Of a stretch of 64,000 bases of DNA, positions 1 to 9,890 are shown piece by piece. The stretch lies in NCBI GenBank assembly GCA_032164245.1, contig JAVMKO010000006.1, forward strand, positions 105,665,310 to 105,729,309, given 5' to 3'. Under the pieces are notes generated by a model. That model was not told where the DNA came from. It did no database searches and saw only the letters and a list, made by a program, of their open reading frames with translations. The position numbers and the translations under genes are program-made. The first letter of the stretch is position 1. The number at the start of each line of letters is the position of its first letter. Origin of the DNA: Sternotherus odoratus. Taxonomy: Eukaryota; Chordata; Testudines; Kinosternidae.

Positions 1-685
1 TCCATAGAACCAGATATTCACAGCTGGTTATTCCAGGTGTTTCATAAGATGCACACACTGTGCAAATACAATAACACACAGGGTAATCATGCCGACTGAA
101 CGAACAATCCTATTCACTAATCCAAACAGAAAACAGTGACTTGTGATTCTGCTGCGAGTGAATCAGTCTGAAGAGATTATTCTTTAGCGAAGAAAGGGGT
201 GAGAGTACAGGAGTGTCAATCTTTCTACCCTCTTGCGGTAAGGGGAGCTCTGTGGCTTGGCATGTCAGGTTGGGGTAACCTTGCTCACTCTGCTGATTAA
301 GCTCTTTGGCATTTAATTTCTACTGTATGAAAACCCAGAGACATAACAGAAAGCCCTGGCTTAGGTGACTATGGAATTGGCTATTTTATCCAACCAAGTA
401 GCCTGTTCCATTATCTGTAGGAGTAGGAGTTTGGACTGAGGCTTTTAGTGCTGGACGTCTTGAATTCAGTACCTGCCTATCCACATGGTGTCTGCGTGTG
501 TGTGACTTTAATTCAGGACAATAGCACGTACCTGCTGAGAAAGGAGAGAGTGATGTGGGGGCATTTTCTCATCCATAGAAACTGCCAGTCTGGAGCATTT
601 GTGAAGTTTTATACTGAGATGTGTGATCTATGGGACATGATCCTTGAAGCAACTGGGAATACCTGAGCTCAGAGCCCCATGATCC

Positions 686-740
686 TAATTAATGTGTTCA
701 GTGGTCCAAAGTCACCGGGTTGTAATTCCTGCCCTGGGGA
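686..740 (-). promoter_or_regulatory. Candidate OR promoter motifs (upstream gene outside window)
   Basis: TAATTA at 686-691 (homeodomain core, the kind bound by Lhx2) and GCCCTGGGGA at 731-740 (on the minus strand TCCCCAGGGC, with the CCCNNGGG EBF/O-E core) lie about 40 bp apart. Both are retained even in this divergent copy. In mammals paired homeodomain and O/E sites mark OR promoters; that role here is inference. Confidence 0.4.
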
Positions 741-846
741 TTAATTTTATCTGTTCCTTCTGATTGTGATATTCAATGATGCAATTTCCACTATAGGTAC
801 AGAGTATGAAGTCAGCTTTATATTTTATACTGCTGTTTTCAGTGCA

Positions 847-900
847 GTACGGCTAAACCACCCTGAACATGCCTCATCCCATCTAGTCTCAGAAGCTAAT

Positions 901-936
<36 letters not shown>

Positions 937-1079
937 TCCTGGGAATACCAGGTGCTGTAGGCTTAACATGGGCGTGGGGCTAGCAACTCCACTCCATAAG
1001 GGAACCAATTGCTACTGAAACACCAGCACCAGTTGGTGGCCCATACCCCGGCTGGGGGGTGATGGGCAAAGAGAGAGAG
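847..1079 (+). mobile_element. 5S rRNA-derived SINE with perfect target duplication
   Basis: The first ~118 bases (847-964) are a diverged 5S rRNA sequence, ending in the typical GGGAATACCAGGTGCTGTAG stretch (941-960). Recognisable parts of the internal Pol III promoter remain: AGCTAATCAGGGTTGGGCC for the A-box region and GATGGGAGACC for the C box. About 115 bp of unrelated tail follows, ending in GAGAGAGA. The 11-bp direct repeat TTTTCAGTGCA flanks it exactly (836-846 and 1080-1090), and the other six unit copies have the uninterrupted site (for example near 10036), which proves insertion. A free-standing 5S gene is unlikely because of the mutations, the tail and the flanking repeats. The family name is unknown to me; the tail does not look like a CR1 3' end. 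Confidence 0.85.
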
Positions 1080-1211
1080 TTTTCAGTGCAAGCTGGGTAT
1101 TGTATAGACCTGATCCACAAAGGTTGTTTGTATTGAGACCAAAATATTTCTTGCTAAAAACTTAATATTTCTACTTGGAAATACCACAAGGGTGCCCCAG
1201 ATACCATACAG

Positions 1212-1606
1212 CAGTGATCCCCAACCTTTTGGTCTCCGCGGCCCGGTCAACGCGGGCGATTAATGCTTGCAGCCCGGGGGATCTGTGCTGTGCGGCGGAC
1301 CGTTGTACGTCCGCCGAAAACCCGCAGAATTCAATGGCTCACCTTACGTTTTTTTATTTTTCGTCGCGGCGGGATCTTGTATGTCCGCCGAAAACCCGCA
1401 GGAAAATGGCGGGAAAGCCGCAAAATGCGGAAGTCTTGGTGGACCTGAACACAAGGCGCCCGGAAGCGGAAGGGAAGGCGGCCGGAAGCGGAAGGGAAGG
1501 CGGCCGGATGCGGAAGGGGCGGGCCGGAGGGGAACGCGGCCGCGGACTGGTACCAAATGCTCCACGGACCGGTACCGGTCCGCGGACCGGGGGTTGGGGA
1601 CCACTG
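1212..1606. mobile_element. hAT-type non-autonomous DNA transposon (395 bp, GC-rich)
   Basis: The ends are CAGTGATCCCCAACC and GGTTGGGGACCACTG, a 15-bp terminal inverted repeat with one mismatch. An identical 8-bp target duplication CCATACAG flanks it (1204-1211, 1607-1614). The empty site is preserved in the other units (near 10230). No transposase is encoded. Internally there are direct repeats containing TCCGCCGAAAACCCGCAG (two copies, near 1310 and 1385), tandem copies of a CGGAAGCGGAAGGGAAGG-type motif (about 1460-1515), and an 18-bp perfect palindrome at 1565-1582. Confidence 0.9.
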
Positions 1607-1975
1607 CCATACAGGACCAATCTCTTCCATGGTCCAAGCTCCCAGACAGGACCACATCCTCCCATGACATATGATGGTCTCTCCTCTTGCTGAACCTTCC
1701 TGGAACATCACCAGAGTCCCACAGCCATGCTTAAGGAGGAGGGGACTTTGGTATGTTGATTAAAGTCTTATAGTTTCTAAGGAAAATATTATTTACAGGG
1801 GAAAAAATAGTTGAATTGAAAAACCAATTTCCTATACAAAAAACTTCTCATTAAAAATTTTCAACCATCCTTAGCAACAGATGTGGAATCAAAGGAACAC
1901 ATGAATTATACTAATTGTTCCCAGCTTTAGCTGATATCTTCTCTTTCATTCCTGGTTTCAGAATCACCTCTTTGT

Positions 1976-3137
1976 CCTGGCCCCAATAGGTGGAATGTAA
2001 AACCTGTAAGACATGTAAGAAACTCCAGATTAGCTAGCTATGTATAGCATGTCAATCAACATGGTATCCCATGTCCTTCCCTTACTAGGTTACTCCACAA
2101 AGTAGGGAGGATAGGTTCACACATTATACTTGATGAAGACCACATGATGACCAGAGGAGCTTAGGGGGAAACCATAGCATGCTATGGACTTTTGCACTTC
2201 TCAAACTATTCCTCTTCCATGCATATTGTGTGCAAACAGAGCTCAGCTTTAAGGTGATAAACACATCTATGAGTCAAAAGTAATGTTCTCATTACAAATA
2301 TTAATACAATATTTTTGAGTAATTTATGTGAAGCTGTTATTAACACATGTTCCAAACTAAGGGTGGAAAACTGGTCTGTCTTAAACAAATTAACATGTGC
2401 TCTGCTTAATTTTGTGTCTAAACAGTAACCAGAGTCATCGAGCAGGAAGGGAAACAAAGGAAGCCCAAAAAGGTGAGGAAAAAGCAGCAGGGAACATCCT
2501 TCTAGATATTTTGTCTTCTGGTAGCCAGGTGGAAATGTTCCCAAAGAGGGGATAGGACTATAAAAAGAATGGGTAGACATCCCAAGGCACTGCTTACTCA
2601 CTCTCGGCCCATTGATTCACTGCATCTGACTGGATAAAGGAAGCAGCCTTGGACTGGGGGAAGGGTCCTGACCGATGAAGTTTGGTCAGTAAGACTGCTG
2701 AAAACATGTGGTGAGGAAACTTTTGCTTTTAATTTTACATCATTTATTAACTTAGGCACAAGTTGCATTCTAGCTTTATTTTTCTTGTAACCATGTCTCA
2801 CTTCTAGACCTCCTTATTTGCACTCACTTAAAATTTATCTTTGTAGTCAATGAACTTTTTTATTGCTTTTTCTAAAGGAGTTTGTTTAACTAGAAGTGTC
2901 TGAGAAACTAAGTTGCATGGATATTAGTGCTGCTAAAGAAAGAATGGAGAATGTTACTTGTATTGTCCAGGAGAGGACTGGGCAGCAAAGGACATACATT
3001 TGTGTAGAAAAATTAAAGACTGTAGAATGTGTTGGCATTACCCCAAATAATAACCAAGGATGGTGAGACCCTGAATATAGTCCAACTATTCCTGGCTGGG
3101 CTGAACTTACACACATGCTCATGGTGTGATTTACCAA
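1976..3137 (+). mobile_element. LTR relic 1 (retroviral-type LTR, fuller copy)
   Basis: The sequence resembles retrovirus-like LTRs I associate with turtle genomes. TATAAAAAG lies at 2559-2567. About 290 bp downstream is a decayed polyadenylation signal (AATGAA near 2853) at the place where units B-G have AATAAA. Units B-G keep only the part after about 2790. The ends and target duplication are not resolved, and no gag, pol or env is present. An open stretch at 2206-2601 on the minus strand starts on a non-ATG codon and is not credible as a gene. Confidence 0.5.
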
Positions 3138-4443
3138 CCAGCGGTTCTCAAACTATTGAGAACCCTTTTTTTCCTTTCTTCCTTGGCGCAGCGGAAACTT
3201 GTATGTCCACCGAATTGATTACTTCCGCATTTGGCAGCTATTTTCGGTGGCAGCTATTTGTGGCGGACATTCCGAGCACTCCCGAAATAAGTGTCCACCG
3301 AAAAGCCGCCGAATGCGGAAGTGATCAATTTGGTGGCTTTTCAGTGGCGGAAGGAGCTTGCGACCCCCAGTTTGAGAACCACCGAACTAACGGTTGTTTG
3401 TGATTGGCCCAGGTGGAAGCCACTTCATCAAGGCATTACAAACTTGCAGGGAGGTGTGACACGGCTGTGGATTGGCCTGGGTTGGAGCTTGGTAAATCAC
3501 ATCCACCAACCTAGAAAATATCCCAGTAACACCAAAGATGTGGTGCTGTCTGACAGTAGTGTTTGATTGACATGGACAGGTGAGGTCACCACAGGGATGG
3601 GCCATGCACTGATCCATGGCTGCAGATGCACAGGGAGATTTTGCAGCTGGATTCTGCATAGGAGAGGGGAAGGGGTTTCCATACACAAGAGAGAGACTAT
3701 ATATGCCGCTGGAGAAACCCCTCCATGTTGTCTTCAGCTGACCCAAATTATAGCCCCTCCACCCCAAGGAGAAGCCTGAAACAAACTGGAAGAAAGGAAA
3801 GTAACTACAGGAGTGTGAGTGATTGCTGGTCCCAGACTAGGAGGCAATCTAGTCCGTAAAAGAGGCTTATTGGAACAACTCTTAGGGTGAGATTTACCTG
3901 TATGAATTTTTTACTGTATTAGGCTTAGACTTGCATGTATGTTTTATTTCATTTTGTTTGGTAATTCACTTTGTTCTGTCTCTTATTACTGGGAACCACT
4001 TAAATCCTACTTTTTGTGTTTAATAACATCACTTTTCACTTATTAATTAACCCAGAAGATGTATTAATACCTAAGGGGTGAGCAAACAGATATGCATATC
4101 TCTCTATCAGTGTTAGAGAGGACAAACAATTTATGTGTGTACTCTCTATAAGCTTTATACAGGGTAAAACAGATTTATTTGGGGTTTTAGACCCCTTTGG
4201 GAGCTGGTTATCTGAATGCTGGAGACAGGAACACTTCTTAAGCTGTTTTCAGTTAAGCCTGCAGCTTGTGATGGACGTGGTTCAGACTTAGATGTGTGTT
4301 TGTAGCAGGCAAGCATGTCTGGATCAAACAAGGTTAGGCAGTGAAGTCCCAGGGTGTCAGGAAAAACAGACTCAGAGGTAATGTAGGCACATCAGGTGAC
4401 AGTCCCCAAAGGGTTTCTGTGACTAAACCCATCACACAGAGTT
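3138..4443 (+). mobile_element. LTR relic 2 (fuller copy, interrupted by a hAT)
   Basis: A second LTR-like segment follows directly. It has TATATATG at 3698-3705, a decayed polyadenylation site (TTTAATAACATCAC near 4020, AATAAAATCAC in other units), and a right end at CCCATCACA. The first ~560 bp including the TATA box are missing from units B-G. A hAT element sits near its left end. The LTR nature is inferred from promoter/polyA layout and resemblance to turtle LTRs. Confidence 0.5.
3139..3384. mobile_element. hAT-type foldback element (246 bp)
   Basis: Ends CAGCGGTTCTCAAACT and AGTTTGAGAACCACCG form a 16-bp terminal inverted repeat with one mismatch, of the Charlie/MER5 style. A long inner inverted repeat follows: the arm around 3210-3237 (CCACCGAATTGATTAC...) pairs with the arm around 3308-3336. 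No clean 8-bp target duplication is visible, so the copy is old or the site has mutated. It shares the TTGTATGTCC(A/G)CCGAA motif with the element at 1212-1606. Confidence 0.7.
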
Positions 4444-4464
4444 TAGGAGTAACATTTCAAAACA

Positions 4465-4465
<1 letters not shown>

Positions 4466-4521
<56 letters not shown>
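4466..4521 (+). repeat. (GT)n microsatellite
   Basis: About 27 GT repeats. It sits where the 5-kb block present in units B-F is missing from A. Confidence 0.95.
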
Positions 4522-4523
<2 letters not shown>

Positions 4524-4547
4524 GCGGGGGGGGTGTCTGAAAATAGG

Positions 4548-5908
4548 ACAAGAACCGATGGAATTCAAGTTCAGCAAGTGCAGTTCAGGCTGGACATTAG
4601 GAAAAGCATCCCAAGAGTGAGGGTGGCAAAGCACTGGAATAACTTGCCCAGGAAGGTTGTGGAATCTCCACCATTGAGGATTTTTAAGAGCAGGTTGGAC
4701 AAACACCTGTCAGGGATGGTCTAGATCAGAGCTTTCCAAACTGTGTGCCGCGACACATTAGTGTGTTGGTGGCAGTGTGTAGGTGTGTCGCATGGAGCTC
4801 CCTCTGCTTCCCTTGGCCCCACCCCCGGAACTTCCTAAAGCAGCTAATGTTAAAGCAGCTAAAAGCACTACCCGGCCAAAACTGCTGGAAAGCAAGCTGC
4901 TGCTGCTGCCGGCTTGGCCAGTGCCAGCCAGCAGAAGGGGGCGGGAGGCCCACTTCCCTCCCTCCCCCCGCAGAGACAGTCGTGGGAAGGAGGACTGCAC
5001 CACGGCCGGATGCAGGTGCCGGCAGCAAGAGGGGAGGAGGGGGGAGAGCCCAGAGAGCCTCCCCCCCCACAACCTGGCTCTGTGCCCCCAAGGGTCCCCC
5101 AGCCTCCCCTTGCTGCCCCCTTACAGCTTCTCCCCGGGAGCAGAGCATCCCTTCTCTTCCGTTCTGTGCAGCAACATGCTGCCTCCATTGCTGCAGGGTC
5201 CTAGCGCCCTCCTTCTTCTGCTGCCTGTGATGGGGGTGAGTGAGAGTGCTACTGCTGAGGGGTGGGGGCAGGAAAGGAGGAAGCTGACCCAGAGCTTGCT
5301 GCTGCTGGCAGGGAAAGGGCTGGGGGGAGTCCTCCTCTCTGGCTCCAGTCCCAGAGCAGCCTGCCTACACCCATCCCAAACTCATCCCCAGCCTGCCCTA
5401 CCCCAGAGCCCACACCCCAGCAAGAGCTTATCCCCCCCACACCCCAATCCTCTTATTCCACCAAATATTGAAAAGCTGTGTTCATCCATCAACCTCATAC
5501 ATCCCATTAAAATGGTAAATAGTTATTGGTGTTATTCAATTTTTTTTAATTCTTGCACATATTTACATACTGTTACTCATAAATGACAACAATGTATGTT
5601 ATTATCTTACAAATCAGATAATTTTAAAAATATAAATAAAAGGTTTTCATGAGATATGTTCTGTCCACATACATTTCGTTATTACAATTTATGTATGTGT
5701 CCGTATCTCTTATAACGGGTTAGTTTAACCTCCGGTTTGCTAGTAAAACTGAATTATTGTGTCGCAAAATGATGCATGTCTAAAAAGTGTGTCGCCAACA
5801 TGAAAAGTTTGGAAAGCTCTGGTCTAGATAATACTGAGAACTGGACTGGACTAGATGACATCTCGAGGTCCTCTCCAGTCCAACGATTCTCTTATCTTAA
5901 CAGGAGCC
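4548..5908 (+). mobile_element. CR1 LINE 3' fragment split by a hAT
   Basis: The two halves 4548-4726 and 5822-5908 read as one CR1 3' region. Typical phrases are GGACATTAGGAAAAGCATC, a GGTTGTGGAATCTCCACCATTG segment and CTGGACTAGATGAC, followed by GTCCTCTCCAGTCCAACGATTC. The hAT at 4727-5821 interrupts it, with GTCTAGAT present on both sides. It is the counterpart of the second CR1 region in the other units (for example 16791-16968). Confidence 0.85.
4727..5821. mobile_element. hAT-type non-autonomous transposon nested in CR1 (1095 bp)
   Basis: Perfect 16-bp terminal inverted repeats CAGAGCTTTCCAAACT / AGTTTGGAAAGCTCTG with an exact 8-bp target duplication GTCTAGAT (4719-4726, 5822-5829). 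GTGTCGC-type motifs recur just inside both ends, as expected for transposase-binding subterminal repeats. The interior 4800-5450 is GC- and CT-rich and carries long open frames in several phases, a composition effect. No transposase motif is seen, so it must have been moved by another element's enzyme. Confidence 0.93.
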
Positions 5909-5947
5909 CTGAACTTGGAGGAAGAGAAACGCCAGCCTGAGCACTGG

Positions 5948-5951
<4 letters not shown>

Positions 5952-6026
<75 letters not shown>
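5952..6026 (+). repeat. (CA)n microsatellite
   Basis: About 37 CA repeats. The same locus has 9-17 repeats in the other units (17046, 27171, 37402, 47358, 57279). Confidence 0.95.
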
Positions 6027-6030
<4 letters not shown>

Positions 6031-6225
6031 GCCCACTACACACATACACTCTGACACTGAGCTCAATGCGAATGCAGAATAATCTCTACTGGGACGCTGG
6101 GACAACTCGAATATTTCCAACTAGTCTGAACAGAGAGAACTGAAGTGGATTCTGCTGCCCTGGCAGGGAGACAGGACTAGATTTTCCATCTGGTCTTTTC
6201 CATTGGCAGCTTCTCTGAGGCCGGG

Positions 6226-6480
6226 TTTATGCTTAAAAAATTAGATCAACAGAGCCCTACCATACAGAGAGGGGGGACTTTTCACACTCTGTTTGAGGCA
6301 GTTAGCTTGTGCTGACCCTCAATGTAAATCTTCTATTGACCTAGCTACTGACTCTCAGAGATGTCGATTAAAGACATCGAAGGCATAACCCTTCCATCAA
6401 TGTGGAAAGCATCTACACTACGGCACTGCTGCACATCAGAATTGAGTCAATGTAATGGCTTTAGTCCCTGAATCAATGTG
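6226..6480. repeat. Degenerate interspersed repeat (MITE-like)
   Basis: Phrases such as TTTATGCTTAAAAAATTAGA, ATTGACCTAGCTACTG and TGTGGAAAGCATCTACAC match a repeat style common in sauropsid genomes (TCTACACTT...GACCTAGCTACTGCCTC...). Ends are not defined; family is unassigned. Confidence 0.45.
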
Positions 6481-6680
6481 GGTCTTTCCCCCCTTTCTCT
6501 TAAAGCTGTATTTCTCTCCTTTCCCAGTCTCTCTTTTCTCTCCCATGCTAAAGCTCTTTCATTCTTTTGATAGGTAAATATCTTCAGAAAAGTTGAAATT
6601 CCTTCCTTCCCTTCCATGGATCATTTCAATTAAAGGCTGAAATACTTTGAAACTGACTTGTTTTCCCACAACTTGGTGGC

Positions 6681-7049
6681 AGTAATTGTTACCTTGGGGG
6701 GCAAACAGCTGCACATCTCTTTCTTGTGGTGATATGGGGGTGAACATTTATCATTTTACCCTGTCTAAGCTATATAGAGCATAAATTGAATTTATTTGGG
6801 GGTTAGATCCCATTGGGAGCTGGGTGTCTGTGTCCTGGAGACAGGTAAAGTGCTGGGCTGGTTTCAATCTAGATCTGCAGTTTTTAGGATGTGGCCCACA
6901 CCCGGGATCTGTGTTGCAGCTGGCTAGTGTGTCTGGCTCTACACGGGAGGATTCTGGGGTCCCAGGCTGGCAGGGAAAATGGGCTCAGAGGGAATTCCAG
7001 CACATCAGGCGACAGTCCCAGTGAGGGTGTCCGTGACCAAACCCATCAC
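6681..7049 (+). mobile_element. 5'-truncated LTR fragment related to LTR relic 2
   Basis: It aligns with the right part of LTR relic 2: GGGGCAAACAGCTGCACATCTCT, ACCCTGTCTAAGCTATATAGA, GATCCCATTGGGAGCTG, and the same right end CCCATCACA. The U3 and polyA region are missing. So each unit holds two diverged copies of one LTR family. Confidence 0.55.
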
Positions 7050-8131
7050 ACTCTGCACTTGTATTTCCTGCATTCCCAGAAAGCATCCCAGCCCCTGAGT
7101 GATGTGCTATTCCAGTCTGGGTTGCTCTCAACCTCTCCTTTCCAAGTTGTTCTGTGGCAGATAACTAATTAAATAACCATTGGAACCGAGATGAAGTTGA
7201 TCATGTCGCTGTCCTGAACCACTTGTCTATAGAGTCATTCTCTCTTTCTGATCCTGTGATTCTTTCTGTGTTTTATCCAAAATGCAACAGCTTAAACAGG
7301 AGAGACTGAGGGCAAATCTACACTACTGGCAAAATCAGGACTACTGCGATAGATGAAATAGGGTTGATTGAGCAGGTCTGGGGAAGACATACTAAATCGA
7401 TGGGAGAGCTCTCACCTGTTGAAATCTGTTTGTCCACCTCCCTCAGAAACTATGTTCCATCATGGATATTTATCAGGACTGGTTTACACTAATGCTGTCA
7501 GATGATCTATGTTACACAACTTCAGTTACATAACTCTCCAGTTGATATAGCACGGTGTGGACACCACTGTAATTCAGAGGAATTTAGTCAACGTAAAGTA
7601 GCGTAAATTAGATCAATTTACAGCAGTGCAATAGACCAGTTCTGAGATTGATACAGGACAGAACAGAACCCACTCACCAGGGTACTGTCCGGCAATGCGG
7701 GTGACCCATTTTCAAATTGCTTCCTGTACTTCCAGAAAGCAACCCAGCTTCTGAGTGATCTGCTCTTCCATCCTGGGTTCCTCTCAATCTCTCCTTTCAA
7801 AGTTCCTGTACTGCAGCTAACTAATTAAATAACCATTGGAACAGAGACATGAAGCTGAGCATCTCACCCTCTAGGTTGGTGCCTCTAGCCACCAGTGTAT
7901 AGAATCATTCTCTCTCTGTCTCTCTCTGTCCCTGTGATGCTTCCAGTGTTTTGTCCACTGATCTCAGCTGGGGCCTCCAGACCTTGTTGAAATACAAACA
8001 AATTAATAATAATAACAAAATAAAAATGAACTATACTACCAAGGCTCTGTGAAATTACATTGCAAAGGGCTGGAAATTGAATTCACCTCTTTCCACTCCC
8101 TATCACTAAACCAGTACAGAGTGAAATAGTT

Positions 8132-9070
8132 TCAAGAAATGGTTAGCAGTTTATTCTTTGCTCTCCTCAGGGCGTCCTTCACCTCCATGTTCCTCAGGCT
8201 GTAGATGAAGGGGTTCAACATGGGGATCACCAGCGTGTAAAACACTGAGGCCACTTTGTCTATGTCTATGGAATAGCTGGAGGAGGGACTTAAAAACATG
8301 AAAAGTTGGATGCCATAAAACAAGACCACTGTTATCAAGTGGAAAGAGCAGGTAGAGAAGACTTTGTGCCAACCCCCGGTGGCGCGGATTCGCAGGATGG
8401 TGGTGATGATATACACATAGGAGAGCAGGACAGTCACAAAGCCGGTAACTTGAATGAAGCATGTGGAAGCAAACAACACAATCTCACTGATGCGGGTGTC
8501 AGAACAGGAGAGGGCCAACAGTGAGGGGACGTCACAGAAGAACTGATCGATGATATTGGAGCTGCAGAATGACAGCCGAAATGTAAAACACGTGCATATC
8601 ACTGAATCCACAAACCCCACAGCGTACACCCCAGCCACCAGCTGTTTACAAAGCTGCTTGGACATAGTGATCATATAGAGCAGCGGGTTACAGATGGCGA
8701 CATAACGGTCATAGGCCATCACAGCCAGCAAGAGGCACTCAGCATCTGAAAAAATGATACCAAGATACATTTGCACAGCACAGTCAGTATAAGAAATGTT
8801 TTTCCTCTCGGCTAAGAAATTCAGCAGCATAGTGGTGGACATTAATGAGGAAAAGCAGAGGTCACAGAAAGACAAATTCTTGAGGAAAAAGTACATGGGG
8901 GTGTGGAGTTTGGGGTCACTGGTGATTAACAAGATCATCCCCCCATTTCCCACCAGGGTGATACCATAAATCAGTAGGAACACCCCAAACAGAGGAACCT
9001 GCAGCTCCGGACGATCTGTCAGTCCTGAGAGAACGAACTCAGTCACCTCCGAGTGATTCCCCCTTTCCAT
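8132..9070 (-). CDS. Olfactory receptor OR-1 (class II, family 5/8/9-like)
   Basis: Seven-transmembrane odorant receptor of 312 aa, the normal class II length, expected in the olfactory cilium membrane and coupling to Golf. Visible: N-glycosylation sequon NHS at 5-7; GN in TM1 at 41-42; LHTPMYFFL at 55-63 leading into TM2; a second sequon NIS at 91-93 in the first extracellular loop; C97 and C179 for the TM3-loop 2 disulfide; [10 protein letters not shown] at 118-127 ending TM3; SY at 217-218 in TM5; [10 protein letters not shown] at 236-245 entering TM6; [12 protein letters not shown] at 283-294 in TM7. The ATG has G at -3 and +4. A splice acceptor AG (minus strand, 9076-9077) lies 5 nt upstream after a pyrimidine-rich run, as in OR genes with a non-coding first exon. 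It differs from OR-2 at about 22 residues. The subfamily is inferred from motif style; orthology is not assigned. Confidence 0.96.
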   Translation of the reverse strand: MERGNHSEVTEFVLSGLTDRPELQVPLFGVFLLIYGITLVGNGGMILLITSDPKLHTPMYFFLKNLSFCDLCFSSLMSTTMLLNFLAERKNISYTDCAVQMYLGIIFSDAECLLLAVMAYDRYVAICNPLLYMITMSKQLCKQLVAGVYAVGFVDSVICTCFTFRLSFCSSNIIDQFFCDVPSLLALSCSDTRISEIVLFASTCFIQVTGFVTVLLSYVYIITTILRIRATGGWHKVFSTCSFHLITVVLFYGIQLFMFLSPSSSYSIDIDKVASVFYTLVIPMLNPFIYSLRNMEVKDALRRAKNKLLTIS

Positions 9071-9890
9071 CTCCTCTGAGCAGAGATCAGACAGCTACAG
9101 AGATGTGGGCAGGTGGATGGTGTGGAAAACCTGTCCCTTCTCTGTAATGAAGTAACTGAAGATAAACGAAGATCAGTTTCTCAATGGACATCAGTACCCG
9201 CTCAGGGAAGGGCTTGGTCCACAGAGCCAGATGTTCACAGCTGGTCATTCCAGGTGTTCAATAAGATGCACGAACTGTATATATACTATAACACACAGGT
9301 TAAACATACCTCACTAGTACACTCCTGTTCTCTAATCCCAATAGAAAACAGTGACTTGTGACTCTGCTGTGAGAGAATCAGTCTGAAGAGATTATTCCTT
9401 GGCTCAAGAAGGGGTGAGAGCAAAAGAGTGTCAATCTTTTTACCCCCTTTGGGCAAATTGAGCTCCGTGGCTTGGCATGTCGGTTTGGGGTCAAGTTGCT
9501 CACTGTGCTGATTAACCTTTTGGCATTTACTTTAGCATGTATAAAAACCCAGAGACATAATGGAAAGCCCTGGCTTAGGTGATTAATTGCCTATTTTTTC
9601 CAACCAAGGAGGTCTCTTCTTTAGCTGAAGGGGTAGGAGTTAGGGCTGAGGTCTTATGTGCTTGAGGTTCTAAATTCAATACCTTCCAATCACCATGATG
9701 TCTGTGTGACTGTGATTCAGGACAATAGCATGTACCTGGTGAGAGCTGAGAGGGGGACGTGGCGGTATTTTCCCATCAACAGGAAGTGCCAGTTTGGAGC
9801 ATTCGGGAAGTTTTATACTGAGATGTGTGATCTATTGGACTTGATTCCCAAAGCAACTGGGAATAGCTGAGCTCAGAGCCCCATAACACA

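Larger units (their letters stand above)
1..9217. repeat. Tandem unit A (divergent, mosaic copy)
   Basis: This is the oldest-looking copy. Bases 1-760 match the 5' flank of an OR gene lying just left of the window (base 1 aligns with 9218). The left half then holds copy-specific insertions: a 5S-headed SINE, hAT elements, two fuller LTR relics and a CR1 split by a hAT. The 5-kb block found at 11690-16790 in copy B is missing here; a GT microsatellite sits at that point. From about 5.9 kb to 9.2 kb the copy becomes much closer to B-F (3' flank and OR-1), so its two halves have different histories. Bases 7313-7625 hold a degenerate interspersed repeat; 7640-8131 is OR-1 3' flank with nothing else recognised. 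Confidence 0.85.

Noticed and set aside
847..964. A functional 5S rRNA gene
   Set aside because: It has multiple substitutions against the 5S sequence, a fused tail with no clean T-run terminator, and flanking target duplications; it is a SINE head.
1979..2205. Clean ends and target duplication for LTR relic 1
   Set aside because: TTGTC/TTGTA near the two edges is too weak to call a target duplication, so the boundaries given are approximate.
2206..2601. A 131-codon minus-strand frame in unit A
   Set aside because: Starts on GTG, has no recognisable domain, and lies in the U3-like part of an LTR relic.
4783..5586. A 267-codon open frame in the 1.1-kb hAT
   Set aside because: Several frames are open here on both strands because the sequence is GC- and CT-rich; the frame has low-complexity composition and no transposase motif.
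5952..6026. CRISPR-like repetition
   Set aside because: The short repeats are CA/TG/CT microsatellites and the long ones are 10-kb segmental duplications; there is no repeat-spacer structure.
8306..8524. Plus-strand frames inside the OR coding sequences (repeated in all six genes)
   Set aside because: They are antisense shadows of the conserved receptor codons.
9658..9870. A 70-codon open frame in the OR 5' flank, open in all seven copies
   Set aside because: It begins with GTG, not ATG, and has no in-frame ATG near its start. In unit A it differs by many non-synonymous changes and a CVCV-type insertion. Its persistence is explained by the recent common origin of the copies; it overlaps no recognisable domain.
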